Source: Hyphomonadaceae bacterium (lineage in GTDB: Bacteria > Pseudomonadota > Alphaproteobacteria > Caulobacterales > Hyphomonadaceae). Taken from it: a DNA stretch of 43,905 nt. The stretch is from positions 1-43,905 of the forward strand of contig JAOATF010000149.1 of NCBI GenBank assembly GCA_030158285.1. The letters are read 5' to 3'. The notes beneath the pieces are model-generated. The model was not told the origin of the DNA and did not search any database. It was given only the letters and a program-made list of their open reading frames with translations. Made by a program: the position numbers and the translations under genes. Shown here piece by piece: positions 17,070 to 24,698 of this stretch (position 1 is the first letter of the stretch; every line of letters begins with the position of its first letter).

Positions 17070-18551
17070 CTACGGAGTTTGCCCAGATGGCGCCGTGGGG
17101 GCAGTTTCCGCAGGCGGCGCCGGAGTTGTGATCGGGCTGGAGGGTGGCGGGACGGTGGGGGTCACCGCCTCCGGAGCCGGCGTCGGCTCCACCGGCGCGG
17201 GTGTTACCGCTTCGACCGGGGTCGTGACGACGGCTGGCGCGAGAGTTGTCTCATTTGCCGATTCGAACAGACCATAGGGCAGCGACGCCACAACCGCCGC
17301 CGCCATGATGGTGGCCAGCGTACCCGAATAAAGCGTCTTCCACGACAGGGACAGGAAGTCCGCCCGGCGCTCGGGGCACATGATCGACAGGCCGCCGATC
17401 AGGATGCCCATCGAGCCGAAGTTGGCGAAGCCGCAGATCGCGTAGGTGACGATCATGCGCGTGCGCTCGGTCAGGTCCGCGCCTTGCGGGCCGCCGAGAT
17501 TGATGAACGCCACGAACTCGGTGAACACCGTCTTCTGGCCCACAAACGTCCCTGCCTTGGCGGCCTCGTCCAGCGGCACGCCGGCGACGTACATCAACGG
17601 CGCGAACAACCAGCCGAGGATCAGGTCGAGGCTGAGTTTCTGGTCAGCGCCGTTCCATGGAACGGTGATCGGAATGGCGCCCAGCACGGCGTTGGCAATG
17701 TAGACCAGCGCCAGCGCGGCGATCAGCATCGTCGCGATGTTCCAGATGATGGCGATGCCGTCGGTCGCGCCCGAAGCAAACGCGTCCATGGTCGAGTGGT
17801 ATTTGAAATCCGTCTCGCCGGTGGATTTCGAGATCTCCTCGGTCTCCGGGATCATCACCATCGCCAGCGCCACGGCGGCGGGAGAGGCGATGATCGACAC
17901 GGTGATCAGGTGCGCGGCGACCGCCGGCAGGGAGTCCCGCAGCAGCGTGACGTAAACAACCAGCACCGAGCCCGCGATCGTGGCGAAGCCGGTGGCCATC
18001 ACGATCAGCAACTCCGATCGCGTCATCACTTTCAGATACGGCTTGATCAGCAGCGGGGCTTCCGTCTGGCCCATGAAGATGTTGGCGGCGACAGACAGGC
18101 TGGTTGGCCCGCCCATCCCCATCGTGCGCCGGAACACCACGGCAAAACCGTTGGTGATGACTTTCAGAACGCCCCAATGCCACATGATCGCGGACAGCGA
18201 GCCGATGACGATGATCAGCGGCAGGAGCTGGAAGATGAAGATCGGGCCGGGCGAGCCGACCAGATTCTCCCACGCCTGCTGGTTGCCGATCACAGGCCCG
18301 AACACGAACGACGTGCCCTCGCGCGTTGCGTCGATCAGGACGTTGATGCCACCGTTTATGCCATCAAGACCCGCGCGGATGACCGGAACGCCGAACAGCA
18401 GCAGCGTGAACGCGTACATCATCACGACCGCGCCGATCACGATCTTCCACGGGAACTTCCGCTTGTTCTCCGACAGGAGCCAGGCGATGCCGGTGATGAC
18501 GAACAGGCCGATGATGGCCCGTCCATTGTCCCATCCCCATTCCAGGTTCAT
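17070..18551 (-). CDS. concentrative nucleoside transporter (CNT/NupC family) with proline-rich tail
   Basis: 493 aa. The CNT signature GQTEAPLLIKPYL lies near 165 and the Nucleos_tra2-type core and gate regions follow (ATGFATIAGSVLVVY; GQKTVFTEFVAFINL; CGFANFGSMGILIGGL). It imports nucleosides with H+ or Na+. The final 65 or so residues, after the last membrane helix, are almost all Pro, Ala, Thr, Val and Glu and unlike other CNT proteins I know; the tail is probably disordered. The start codon is 21 bases downstream of the S46 peptidase stop on the same strand, so the two are likely co-transcribed. Confidence 0.9.
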   Translation of the reverse strand: MNLEWGWDNGRAIIGLFVITGIAWLLSENKRKFPWKIVIGAVVMMYAFTLLLFGVPVIRAGLDGINGGINVLIDATREGTSFVFGPVIGNQQAWENLVGSPGPIFIFQLLPLIIVIGSLSAIMWHWGVLKVITNGFAVVFRRTMGMGGPTSLSVAANIFMGQTEAPLLIKPYLKVMTRSELLIVMATGFATIAGSVLVVYVTLLRDSLPAVAAHLITVSIIASPAAVALAMVMIPETEEISKSTGETDFKYHSTMDAFASGATDGIAIIWNIATMLIAALALVYIANAVLGAIPITVPWNGADQKLSLDLILGWLFAPLMYVAGVPLDEAAKAGTFVGQKTVFTEFVAFINLGGPQGADLTERTRMIVTYAICGFANFGSMGILIGGLSIMCPERRADFLSLSWKTLYSGTLATIMAAAVVASLPYGLFESANETTLAPAVVTTPVEAVTPAPVEPTPAPEAVTPTVPPPSSPITTPAPPAETAPTAPSGQTP

Positions 18552-18572
18552 GCCCCGCCGCCCTCTTCCAGA

Positions 18573-20663
18573 TTACTTTACGAGTTCGTCCGCCAGCGCG
18601 TTTGCGCCGTAGATGTTCTTAAGCGCCCCGACGATCATCTGACTGGAAACCGACACCGTGCGGTTCAGCAGAGGGTCGAAGCCATATGATCCACCGGTGG
18701 AGTGGATATTGCCGTCAAAGGCAAGGCCGATGATGCGGCCCTCCTTGTTCAGCACGGGCGAGCCCGAATTTCCGCCAACCACGTCATTGGTCGACGTGAA
18801 ATCGAACTGTGTGTCGGCAGGCAGCTTGCCCTCTCCGCCAACCCAGCGCCTGGCAAGGTTGAACGGATAAGCGCCCGTCGCCCGTCCCCAGAGTCCGGAG
18901 AATTTCGTGAAAGGCTCGACCCGGCCATGAACCGGGTCATCCCAGCCCTGCACCACGCCATAGGAGAGGCGCAGCGTGAAGTTGGCGTCCGGATAGATGT
19001 CGTGGCCCAGAACATCAAATCTCAAGCCGGCGACTTTCTCGGCGGCGACCGAGGTCGGGCCGGTTACTTGCGTCTCATAGGCCTTGCGCGCCGCGCGGGC
19101 GGCCACATCAATCGTCCGCACCAGCGCAATCGCCGGATCGTTGGATCCGCGTGCCTGCTCCGGGTTACTCCACAGCCGCTTGCGGAAGCCCGCATCGGCG
19201 ATCTGCGAATTGGCGACGATGTCGGCCGCGATCTCCTGCGAGGTACGCGTGCCGAACATGGCGCGCACCGCCTCATGGTCAGCCCCGAGATACTCCCGCG
19301 TCTTGTCCAGCCAGAACGCGATCTCCAGCTTTTCCAGCGCCGGCTGCACCGCCGCCTCCGCCATCACCGCGCCCTCGCGCGCCTTCATCCGCGCCGACCC
19401 GAACTCCGGCAGGCGATCGGCATCCGGCTTCGATCGCTCCGTCGCGGCGCGATACAGCACGCGCGCGTCGAACAGCAGCACAGAGCCTGCGCCCATACGC
19501 GTTTCCAGCATGTTGTACGGCAGATAGACCCGCTGCTGGGCCGCGACGATGCCGGCCATATCCGTGAACGGATCGCCATACTTCGCGCGCAGGTCAGGCT
19601 TCGCCGCCAACGCATCCTTCAGTTTCTGCTCTTCAGCCACCTTCACCGCGAAGAAGGACGGCTCCACCAGTGCGCCGCGCTGCCCCTTGAACACCTTCAG
19701 CGAGTTCTCGATGCCATGCAGCGTATCGCTCACCTGCCGCGCTTCTTCTTCGCCCTTTGTGCCTTCGTTCACTAACGCGCCGCGAAGCTGAGACAGGTAC
19801 TCCACCCGCCACGGCAGGAACTGGTCGCGCTGGAAGGCGAGCTGCGCATTGGTCAGCAGGCGTTCAGTCGAACCGGGATGGCCCGGCACAAACACCAGAT
19901 CGCCAGCCTTGGGCCCAGCCGGATCAAGCTTCAGCGGATCGGCAAACGTCACCGGCTTGCCATCGCGATAGAGACGCAGCAGCGCCATATCGAGCGCATA
20001 GCGCGGGAAGTTGAAATTGTCCGGATCGCCGCCAAAGGCCGCAGCCTGCTGCTCGGGCGCAAAGGCAATGCGCACATCGTCGAACCGGTCGTAGACATAA
20101 AGCTTGTACTGCCCGCCACGGAACAGGTTCACCACATCGCAACGCTTGCGCTCATCGCCCTTGCAGGCATCCCGCTCGATCGTGGCGATCTCTGTCGCGC
20201 GCAGCGTGGGCGCCTCGGCAACCGTCCCCTTCGCCGCCGCCGTCTTCACCCGCTCCGTAACGTCCGTCGTGGATTGCAGGATCGACGCCTCGAAGCCGGG
20301 GCAGATTTTCTCGTCCTTGCGCGCAAAGGCGTAGAACCCGTCGTCCGCATAGTCATTGCCCGGGCTGGACAGCGCGACCGTGCAGTCGCTGACGCAGTGA
20401 TGATTGGTCATCACCAGACCATCCTTGGACACCACCGCGCCCGAACACCCGCCCTCCAGCCGCACCGATGCCTTGCGCACACGCTCCAGCCACTTGGCGT
20501 CCGGCGCCCAACCATAAAGCTGTTTCACTTTGGCGGTAGGGAAGCTGTCAAACGTCCACATGCCCTCGTCCGCCATGGCGACGGACGCCACGACGACAGA
20601 CGCGGCCAGCAGGGCGGCAACGCCCAGCACGAACGGCTTACGTATCAACTCCAGACCTCGCAT
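18573..20663 (-). CDS. S46-family dipeptidyl peptidase (DPP7/DPP11 type)
   Basis: 696 aa, normal for S46. Periplasmic serine exopeptidase that removes dipeptides from peptide N-termini. A signal peptide covers residues 1-31. The chymotrypsin-type triad is visible: His in TNHHC (88-89), Asp225 (RYALDMALLR) and Ser633 (GGNSGSPV). The long helical insertion that caps the active site lies between. Eighteen residues after the Ser the protein has Gly651 (AFDGN). In this family Gly at that place goes with hydrophobic P1 preference (DPP7-like) and Arg with acidic P1 (DPP11), so DPP7-like specificity is inferred. Downstream gene is the nucleoside transporter, consistent with a nutrient-scavenging transcript. 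Confidence 0.92.
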   Translation of the reverse strand: MRGLELIRKPFVLGVAALLAASVVVASVAMADEGMWTFDSFPTAKVKQLYGWAPDAKWLERVRKASVRLEGGCSGAVVSKDGLVMTNHHCVSDCTVALSSPGNDYADDGFYAFARKDEKICPGFEASILQSTTDVTERVKTAAAKGTVAEAPTLRATEIATIERDACKGDERKRCDVVNLFRGGQYKLYVYDRFDDVRIAFAPEQQAAAFGGDPDNFNFPRYALDMALLRLYRDGKPVTFADPLKLDPAGPKAGDLVFVPGHPGSTERLLTNAQLAFQRDQFLPWRVEYLSQLRGALVNEGTKGEEEARQVSDTLHGIENSLKVFKGQRGALVEPSFFAVKVAEEQKLKDALAAKPDLRAKYGDPFTDMAGIVAAQQRVYLPYNMLETRMGAGSVLLFDARVLYRAATERSKPDADRLPEFGSARMKAREGAVMAEAAVQPALEKLEIAFWLDKTREYLGADHEAVRAMFGTRTSQEIAADIVANSQIADAGFRKRLWSNPEQARGSNDPAIALVRTIDVAARAARKAYETQVTGPTSVAAEKVAGLRFDVLGHDIYPDANFTLRLSYGVVQGWDDPVHGRVEPFTKFSGLWGRATGAYPFNLARRWVGGEGKLPADTQFDFTSTNDVVGGNSGSPVLNKEGRIIGLAFDGNIHSTGGSYGFDPLLNRTVSVSSQMIVGALKNIYGANALADELVK

Positions 20664-20801
20664 CGACAGGCGACCCCGTGGCCGGACCCTAGCAGCGCCG
20701 GGGCTGCGCTCAAGCGTCCGTGATGCGGCCCTCGGCCGCCACAGTCATCCTCGCTGGGGAATACAGGGAACACCGCCTGCCCGGCAGGCGTATCCGCCGC
20801 C

Positions 20802-21437
20802 CTACCAGGCCGCTTCGTTGGTGGCCTTGCGCAGGTAGATCGACTGTTTCGGCTTATCCAGCACGCGATGCATCATCGGCACAAAGGCGTCGAGCGGCAT
20901 CGTATCATAGGCCCCGTCAAAGGCCGGCTGGTCGAACAGGTGGCAGAACTGGGCCGTGTATTCATAATACGGATGCCCCTGGAACTGGTCGCGCATGTTC
21001 CGGTCGAGACCCAGGTGGTGGAAGAAATAGTATCCCTGGAATATCCCGTGGTTCTGCACCATCCACAGGTTGGCGTCAGACACGAAGGGGCGGAGGATCG
21101 CCGCGGCGATATCCGGGTGGTTGAACACGCCCAACGTGTCGCCGATGTCGTGCAGCAGCGCGCTGACGACATATTCCTCGTCCATCCCGGCCCGGTGCGC
21201 CCGCGTGGCGGTCTGCAGCGAGTGCTCCAGCCGGTCCACCGGGAACCCGCCGCAATCGCCCTTCAGCAGGTTGAGGTGAGTGATAAGCCGGTCGACATGG
21301 CTCTTGGCAAACACGGAATTGGCCGCCCCGATCTTCTGCCAGTCTTCCGCCGTCGCGTTGGTGAAAGCCGAGAATTCGGCCCGGCCCATCGGCTCTTCAT
21401 GAGAGGCGCCGGGGATGTTCTTGAGATCGTCGGCCAT
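20802..21437 (-). CDS. HD-domain protein resembling PhnZ-type diiron oxygenases
   Basis: 211 aa. It has the EHSLQTATRA and ALLHDIGD motifs that closely resemble those of PhnZ. All six metal-ligand positions of PhnZ appear to have counterparts: His72, His96, Asp97, His107 (FNHPD), His130 (VQNH) and Asp170 (CHLFDQ). Classical HD phosphohydrolases have fewer ligands, while the mixed-valence diiron oxygenases (PhnZ, MIOX, TmpB) have this expanded set. The protein may therefore oxidise a C-H bond of a phosphonate- or polyol-like substrate rather than hydrolyse a phosphate. No phosphonate genes are adjacent, so substrate is open. It lies upstream of the S46 gene with a 138-bp gap. Confidence 0.8.
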   Translation of the reverse strand: MADDLKNIPGASHEEPMGRAEFSAFTNATAEDWQKIGAANSVFAKSHVDRLITHLNLLKGDCGGFPVDRLEHSLQTATRAHRAGMDEEYVVSALLHDIGDTLGVFNHPDIAAAILRPFVSDANLWMVQNHGIFQGYYFFHHLGLDRNMRDQFQGHPYYEYTAQFCHLFDQPAFDGAYDTMPLDAFVPMMHRVLDKPKQSIYLRKATNEAAW

Positions 21438-21511
21438 GGGCGGATTCCTCGTCTGACGGCGCAGAGTTTACCCCAGCCGGGGTTAATCGCAACTTGGGCT
21501 GCCCACCCCGG

Positions 21512-21904
21512 TCAGACGTAGCGGATCCAGGCCTTCACGATGGCCTTGAAGGCGGGGAGCGCGGCCTTGAGGTCCGCCCCGGTTCCCAGCGTGGCGATCG
21601 CCCTGTCCTTCCCCAGCCATTTGAGCAGGCCCTTGGGATCCGCGATGGCATCGGTCGGGGCCTCTTTGCCGACCTTGGCGCCGAGGTGCATCACGAGTTG
21701 CAGGCTGTCGCGCGAGCGCAGGTTCACGGTGGCGAACCAGTCCGTCGTCTGGAACGAGAGGGAGTTCCATTTGACGCCATCGGTGATGGAGGTGTCAGAG
21801 GCGAGGATGGCTTTGCGGACAGTGGCGATCTCGACGGCGAGCGGGTGATCTAGGATGGAGAGGAGATCATCGGCCGTTGTCGGTGCGGCTCTTGGCGCTT
21901 TCAT
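21512..21904 (-). CDS. DUF1801-family protein
   Basis: 130 aa from the ATG at 21904; the frame extends to 21976 but the extra residues are unlike the family. It has the DUF1801 pattern: a helix VRKAILASDTSITDGVKWNSLSF, then DWFATVNLR, LQLVMHLGAKV and a C-terminal helix pair ending in VKAWIRYV. The YdhG-like fold is known structurally, but no biochemical role is established. It lies between a lipoprotein gene and the HD-protein gene on the same strand. Confidence 0.78.
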   Translation of the reverse strand: MKAPRAAPTTADDLLSILDHPLAVEIATVRKAILASDTSITDGVKWNSLSFQTTDWFATVNLRSRDSLQLVMHLGAKVGKEAPTDAIADPKGLLKWLGKDRAIATLGTGADLKAALPAFKAIVKAWIRYV

Positions 21905-21935
21905 CGGCGGGACCCTGAAGGCTTTTCGGCAGCCA

Positions 21936-22493
21936 TCATTGGGATTGCGCTGGGCTGACAAGGACGGGAAAGGCAAACTCCATATCCGTGATGATTGTCT
22001 TGTCGCACGTCCACTTCGGGCCTTTGATTAAGGCCAGCATAGATTTCAGGGCCGCCTGATCCAGCAGGTAAGCACGCCCGTCAACGAACGACGGCGCGTT
22101 GTTGGCGAGGTGCATCTCTCCGTTGGCAAAGAGGTATCCGGACAGCGGCGGTCCCTCGCCGAACTCGATATCCAGAAAGTAGAGCAGTTCAGCAGGCTGA
22201 CCGATTGAGACGAGCGGCCGCGCCAGCGCTGCAGTTTGCACGAATTGGTCGATAGCGGCGCTCACCATGGTACATCTGACGTAGCGATACTGCTGACGGC
22301 AATCGCTGCAGGTAATCACGATATCGCCTGGCCCAAGCGCAGGACGATCGGCAAGCATCTGATAGGCTGCATGTACGGAAACGACTTCGCCCGGCTTAAG
22401 CTTGGCCAGCGGGTTCGGCAGTGCTGTATGCTCTGGCGCGCTAACGCACGCGACGCATGAAATGGCGACAAGCAAGATCAACATCAAACGCAT
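21936..22493 (-). CDS. predicted lipoprotein of unknown function
   Basis: 185 aa. Starting at the ATG at 22493 (GGAGGGGG just upstream) gives a short lipoprotein signal with Cys16 (SCVAC). The mature protein has a CSDC pair and another Cys soon after (C.. in VRC), then a mixed strand/helix region with GEMHLANNAPSFVDGRAYLL and a C-terminal VSPAQSQ. I do not recognise the family. The CxxC pair could bind metal or form a disulfide. It precedes the DUF1801 gene on the same strand with a 31-bp gap. Confidence 0.72.
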   Translation of the reverse strand: MRLMLILLVAISCVACVSAPEHTALPNPLAKLKPGEVVSVHAAYQMLADRPALGPGDIVITCSDCRQQYRYVRCTMVSAAIDQFVQTAALARPLVSIGQPAELLYFLDIEFGEGPPLSGYLFANGEMHLANNAPSFVDGRAYLLDQAALKSMLALIKGPKWTCDKTIITDMEFAFPVLVSPAQSQ

Positions 22494-22561
22494 GCAGCCC
22501 CCTCCGTCTCGGCGCCGCGCGCCGAGCCACCTCACCCGCTTGCGCTCGGGCGTTCGTCACT

Positions 22562-22612
22562 CGATTTGGTCCGCCGGACCAAATCGTCAGCGCGACACGC
22601 GTGTCGCGCTGA
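22562..22612. repeat. double palindrome between co-directional genes
   Basis: Two adjacent palindromes: an 11-bp stem with GCC loop (22562-22572 with 22576-22586), and a perfect 26-bp palindrome (22587-22612, TCAGCGCGACACG and its complement). They lie just past the stop codon of the acyl-CoA dehydrogenase gene (22620) and upstream of the lipoprotein gene. They may form stacked hairpins in RNA that end the dehydrogenase transcript, or be a mobile REP-like repeat. Confidence 0.85.
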
Positions 22613-22619
22613 CCGGCCC

Positions 22620-23840
22620 TCACCCAGCCAAAATCATCTGCGCCATGATGTTCCGCTGGATCTCGTTCGACCCCGCGTAGATCGACGTCTTGCGGTTATT
22701 GAAATAGCTCCCCGCAGACGTGACGAGGTGTTCCGGCGCCGGCAGCGGCTCGTTCGAGCGGCCTTCGAGGTGGGCATACGTGTCTTGCACGAACGGGTTG
22801 CCGTAGACACCGGCGGCTTCCAGCACGATCTCCGTCACTTTCTGGCCGATCTCCGAGCCGCGCGTCTTCATCAGCGACGACATCGCGCCAACCGACTGGC
22901 CGGACGACAGCTTGTCGAAGATGCGGCGCTCGGTTGCGTCCAGCGCCTCGATCTGGATTTCGAGGTCAGCCAGCTTGCGCGCGAAATCCGGATCTTCCAG
23001 CAGCGGACGACCGCCGGCAGTTTCCATCCTCGCGATCCGCCGCGCCTTCTGCAGCGCATTGAGATTGCCCGGGGCATAGGCCGAGCCGCGCTCGAACGTC
23101 AGCAGGTATTTGGCGCAGGTCCAGCCCTCGCCTTCGGCGCCGATGCGGTTCTCGACCGGCACTTTCACGTTGTCGAAGAAGACCGAGTTGATCTCCTGAT
23201 CGCCCACCGGCGTGTCATCCAGCGTGTTGATCGGCGAGATGGTGATACCCGGCGACTTCATGTCAACGAGGATGAAGGAGATGCCATTCTGCTTCTTGTC
23301 TTCCTTCGAGGTGCGGACGAGGCAGAAGATCCAGTCGGCCCACTGGGCGTAGGTCGTCCACGTCTTCGAGCCGTTGAGGATGTAGTGATCGCCCTCGCGC
23401 TTGGCGCTCATCGACAGGCTGGCAAGGTCCGAGCCCGAGCCGGGCTCGGAATAGCCCTGGCACCACCAGACATCGGAGTTGCGGATCGGCGGCAGGAATT
23501 TCTTCTTCTGCTCGTCCGTGCCGAACTTCATGATGACGGGGGCGCACATGCGCACGCCCATCGAGCTCATGCGTGGAGCGCCGGAAAGAGACATCTCCAT
23601 CTCGTAGATGTATTTCTGCGTCTGGTTCCAGCCGGGGCCACCATGCTCGGTCGGCCAGTTGGTGACGAGCCAGCCCTTGTCGGCGAGCTTCTTCAGCCAG
23701 GCCTTCTGGTGCGTCTCATCGAGCGACCCGTTCTTGGTCAGCTCCATGCGGCGCTTGAGATCGTCGGTGTAGTTCTCGGCGATCCAGACGCGGACTTCGT
23801 CGCGGAACTTCAGCTCGTCGGCGGTGAATTCGAGATCCAT
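22620..23840 (-). CDS. acyl-CoA dehydrogenase, PimC-type large subunit
   Basis: 406 aa. Flavoenzyme that introduces an alpha,beta double bond into an acyl-CoA. The family signature YSEPGSGSD is at 130-138. The C-terminus has TSIYAGSNEIQ, in which the Glu used as catalytic base by medium-chain enzymes is Ala389. Instead Glu250 (LLTFERG) sits where isovaleryl- and long-chain enzymes keep their base. This and the overall length fit large subunits of heteromeric enzymes such as PimC (pimeloyl-CoA) or the actinobacterial steroid FadE pairs. A small subunit of that type is encoded at 27705-28841. Its start is 2 bases downstream of the ABM gene's stop, so they form a transcript. Confidence 0.9.
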   Translation of the reverse strand: MDLEFTADELKFRDEVRVWIAENYTDDLKRRMELTKNGSLDETHQKAWLKKLADKGWLVTNWPTEHGGPGWNQTQKYIYEMEMSLSGAPRMSSMGVRMCAPVIMKFGTDEQKKKFLPPIRNSDVWWCQGYSEPGSGSDLASLSMSAKREGDHYILNGSKTWTTYAQWADWIFCLVRTSKEDKKQNGISFILVDMKSPGITISPINTLDDTPVGDQEINSVFFDNVKVPVENRIGAEGEGWTCAKYLLTFERGSAYAPGNLNALQKARRIARMETAGGRPLLEDPDFARKLADLEIQIEALDATERRIFDKLSSGQSVGAMSSLMKTRGSEIGQKVTEIVLEAAGVYGNPFVQDTYAHLEGRSNEPLPAPEHLVTSAGSYFNNRKTSIYAGSNEIQRNIMAQMILAG

Positions 23841-23842
23841 GA

Positions 23843-24133
23843 TCAGACCACCTTGTCCATGCGAGTGACAACCGGAGCGCCATCGAGGAACGGGCCCATG
23901 GCGCGGCCGAGGCGCTTGAAGTGCTCGAAGCCGCGATGCGCCTCGACGGCGGCGGCGTCCGCGTACTGCTCCATGAAGATGTACTTGTTCGAGGCGCCCT
24001 GCACCTTGAACAGCTTGTAGTACAGCACGCCCGGCTCATTGGCGTTCACTGCCGCCTCAAGCTCCTTCGCGGCCTTCTCGAAGTCCGCCTGCGAGCCTTC
24101 CTTCACCGTGAGTTCGGCAACCGCACCAATCAT
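23843..24133 (-). CDS. antibiotic biosynthesis monooxygenase (ABM) domain protein
   Basis: 96 aa. The ATG at 24133 has GGAGGAAAAG directly upstream; the frame is open much further, but without family sequence. The ferredoxin-like ABM fold is apparent: GAVAELTVKEGSQADFEKAAKELEAAV, NEPGVLYYKLFKV, KYIFMEQYADAAAVEAH and a last helix FKRLGRAMGPFL. Such proteins often oxygenate aromatic substrates without cofactors or serve as stress-quinol monooxygenases. It is the first gene of a transcript with the acyl-CoA dehydrogenase, and is divergent from the SnoaL-like gene with a 97-bp promoter region between. Confidence 0.85.
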   Translation of the reverse strand: MIGAVAELTVKEGSQADFEKAAKELEAAVNANEPGVLYYKLFKVQGASNKYIFMEQYADAAAVEAHRGFEHFKRLGRAMGPFLDGAPVVTRMDKVV

Positions 24134-24230
24134 CTTTTCCTCCGTCTTTGCGGACAGAATAGGGGTTACAGCGCAGTTGTCATCTGCCACCTTGCCTCTT
24201 CGTGTCTCTTGATCCCTAAGGAAAGCCGTC

Positions 24231-24665
24231 ATGGCGGATGATCTGGCTACCCGTCGCATCGACACCGTGAAGCGCCACATGGCGCTGGAGATCACCCATG
24301 AATGGGACGCCGTGATCGCAACCTTCGACCATCCCCGCTACGAAATGTATGGCACCGGACAGGTGTTCGATGGCGAAGCCGCCGTCCGCGCCTATTTTGC
24401 CGCCTCGCGCACGCCCTTCCCCGACCAGGGCAACGAGATCATCTCGATCGCCCATGGCGGGGAGACAGTGCTGGTGGAATTCTGGCTGACCGGAACACAC
24501 TCCGGCCCGCTGAAGATCGGCGACAAGACGATCCCGCCTACGGGCCGTCCCTTCCGCGTCCGCATGGCCGCGACGTTCGAATTCACGCCCGGCTCGGACA
24601 AGATCCTCTGCGAGCGCCCCTACTTCGACCAGATGGCCGTGCTCAAGGCGTTGCAGATCGCCTAA
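24231..24665 (+). CDS. SnoaL-like (NTF2-fold) protein
   Basis: 144 aa. The NTF2/SnoaL cone fold is suggested by the N-terminal helix RRIDTVKRHMALEITHEWDAVIATF, the YFAASRTPFPDQGNEI segment, and the strands VLVEFWLTGTHSGPL and FRVRMAATFEFTPGSDKI, where an ester-cyclase-like pattern of alternating charged residues lines the cavity. Members are isomerases, cyclases or hydrolases on polyketide, steroid or haloacid substrates. A role on the same substrate family as the neighbouring acyl-CoA genes is inferred from position only. AAGGAAAG precedes the ATG. The gene is convergent with a secreted protein gene. Confidence 0.8.
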   Translation: MADDLATRRIDTVKRHMALEITHEWDAVIATFDHPRYEMYGTGQVFDGEAAVRAYFAASRTPFPDQGNEIISIAHGGETVLVEFWLTGTHSGPLKIGDKTIPPTGRPFRVRMAATFEFTPGSDKILCERPYFDQMAVLKALQIA

Positions 24666-24671
24666 CACCAA

Positions 24672-24698
24672 AAGAGAGACCGGATTACTCGCTCTCTT
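24672..24698 (-). terminator. possible terminator overlapping the end of the secreted-protein gene
   Basis: AAGAGAG/CTCTCTT, a 7-bp stem (24672-24678 with 24692-24698) over a 13-base loop. On the minus strand it is followed by TTTT. It lies between convergent genes and overlaps the last codons of the minus-strand gene. Confidence 0.4.

Noticed and set aside
17079..18689. 536-codon open frame on the plus strand
   Set aside because: Antisense to the nucleoside transporter; Arg/Asp/Gln-rich with no protein-like features.
22562..22612. Possible CRISPR or tRNA structure in the palindromic gap
   Set aside because: No repeated spacing and no cloverleaf; only two adjacent palindromes.
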